This document shows positions 5,916 to 6,314 of a stretch of DNA of 6,314 bases, piece by piece. The stretch is taken from positions 1-6,314 of the forward strand of contig JAKAZN010000121.1 in assembly GCA_021815835.1 (NCBI GenBank), in the 5' to 3' direction. Under the pieces are notes generated by a model. The model saw only the letters and a list, made by a program, of their open reading frames with translations. It did not search any database and had not been told where the DNA came from. Positions within the stretch are counted from its first letter, which is position 1; every line of letters begins with the position of its first letter. Both the position numbers and the translations under genes were made by a program. Source of the stretch: Pseudomonadota bacterium (GTDB lineage: Bacteria; Pseudomonadota; Alphaproteobacteria; Acetobacterales; Acetobacteraceae).

Positions 5916-6307
5916 CCCTCAACCACAAGATCGATCTCGATATGCACCTTGCGGGCGGTGAGCGTCGGGCAAACCGCCCGCCCTTCGCCACGGCTGAGGC
6001 GCACGATCCCCGCCGCGCGCAACCGCTGCAGCGTCCGCTGCACGTTCTGCGGCGCACGCCGCGCCATGTGCGCCAGTTCGGTGACGGACCGCGGTTCACG
6101 CGTGATGATCAGGCGCAAGAGCTCCCGATTCTTGGCCGACAGCAGCTTGTCAGGCTGGCATGTTATGGGCAAGCGATGGTTCGCCCCTCGGAGCCCCGCC
6201 CGACACCAAGCCCCCGCCGCCTTGCCCGCCGCAAACGAAGCCGGCAAACACCATATCCCGCCCCAACCCCAAGGCTCACCCCTGCCCGTGCCCCCGCTCC
6301 AACCCAT
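5912..6307 (-). CDS. Winged-helix (MarR/HVO_A0114-like) DNA-binding protein, N-terminus doubtful
   Basis: The C-terminal 77 residues form a good winged helix-turn-helix: LLSAKNRELLRLIITREP (55-72), the SVTELAHMARRAPQNVQRTLQ recognition region (74-94), LRAAGIVRLSRGEGRAV (95-111) as helix plus wing, then ARKVHIEIDLVVEG. Such small regulators often sit beside toxin-antitoxin genes, and this one overlaps the antidote-like gene by GTGA. The 54 residues before this domain (MGWSGGTGRGEPWGWGG onward) are Gly/Trp/Ala-rich, unlike any regulator N-terminus, and look like non-coding or unrelated DNA. Relatives normally have 20-40 different residues there. The only ATG is at 6307, near the window edge; TTG at 6172 would give an 86-residue protein. 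The gene is either truncated at its 5' end or starts at a rare codon. The operator and targets are unknown; autoregulation is plausible. Confidence 0.6.
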   Translation of the reverse strand: MGWSGGTGRGEPWGWGGIWCLPASFAAGKAAGAWCRAGLRGANHRLPITCQPDKLLSAKNRELLRLIITREPRSVTELAHMARRAPQNVQRTLQRLRAAGIVRLSRGEGRAVCPTLTARKVHIEIDLVVEG

Positions 6308-6314
6308 CCGCGGC
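6150..6314. other. Right-edge segment without a supported gene
   Basis: Upstream of the winged-helix domain the sequence becomes C-rich on the plus strand (runs such as AAGCCCCCGCCGCC). All three plus-strand frames from ATG codons at 6160, 6165 and 6176 are open to the edge and give proline/arginine-rich peptides that I do not recognise. It may hold the start of a divergent gene or the edge of a repeat or insertion, but nothing decides between these. Confidence 0.3.

Overview
The window is GC-rich, tightly packed DNA with long spurious antisense frames, as expected from an alphaproteobacterial chromosome. The secreted alanine/proline-rich protein at 5115-5612 resembles hypothetical proteins I associate with Acetobacteraceae (Acidiphilium and relatives). 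That placement is a recollection and could not be tested here. No tRNA, rRNA, CRISPR array or clearly delimited insertion sequence is visible.

Left block (1-2004, minus strand): a thiamine-diphosphate enzyme of the acetolactate synthase-like superfamily (352-2004) is followed by the N-terminal part of a concentrative nucleoside transporter (NupC/CNT type), which runs off the left edge. The two are joined by a TGATG stop/start overlap, so they very likely form one operon. A 105-bp gap (2005-2109) separates the TPP gene from a divergent plus-strand gene, a RutA-like LLM-class flavin monooxygenase (2110-3204).

Central block (3179-5096, minus strand): three genes overlap through successive ATGA junctions. 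In transcription order they are a second LLM-class oxidoreductase of the TIGR03617/MSMEG_2256 type (4056-5096), a DUF35 zinc-ribbon/OB-fold protein (3700-4059) and a V4R-domain protein (3179-3703). The V4R gene converges on the RutA-like gene and overlaps its 3' end by 26 bp.

Right block (5115-6314, minus strand): a small secreted protein lies 18 bp upstream of the central operon. Upstream of it is a HigA-like addiction-module antidote that has lost its usual C-terminus and reads in frame into the secreted gene. Before that is a winged-helix regulator whose N-terminus looks replaced by unrelated Gly/Trp-rich sequence. This end looks like a decayed toxin-antitoxin or regulatory remnant.

The enzymes present (two flavin/F420 luciferase-fold oxidoreductases, a TPP lyase/decarboxylase-like enzyme, a DUF35 protein usually found beside thiolases, a V4R small-molecule-binding protein and a nucleoside permease) suggest uptake and oxidative breakdown of a small organic or nucleobase-like compound. 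The substrate cannot be read from the sequence. No flavin reductase, thiolase or complete regulator is present in the window.
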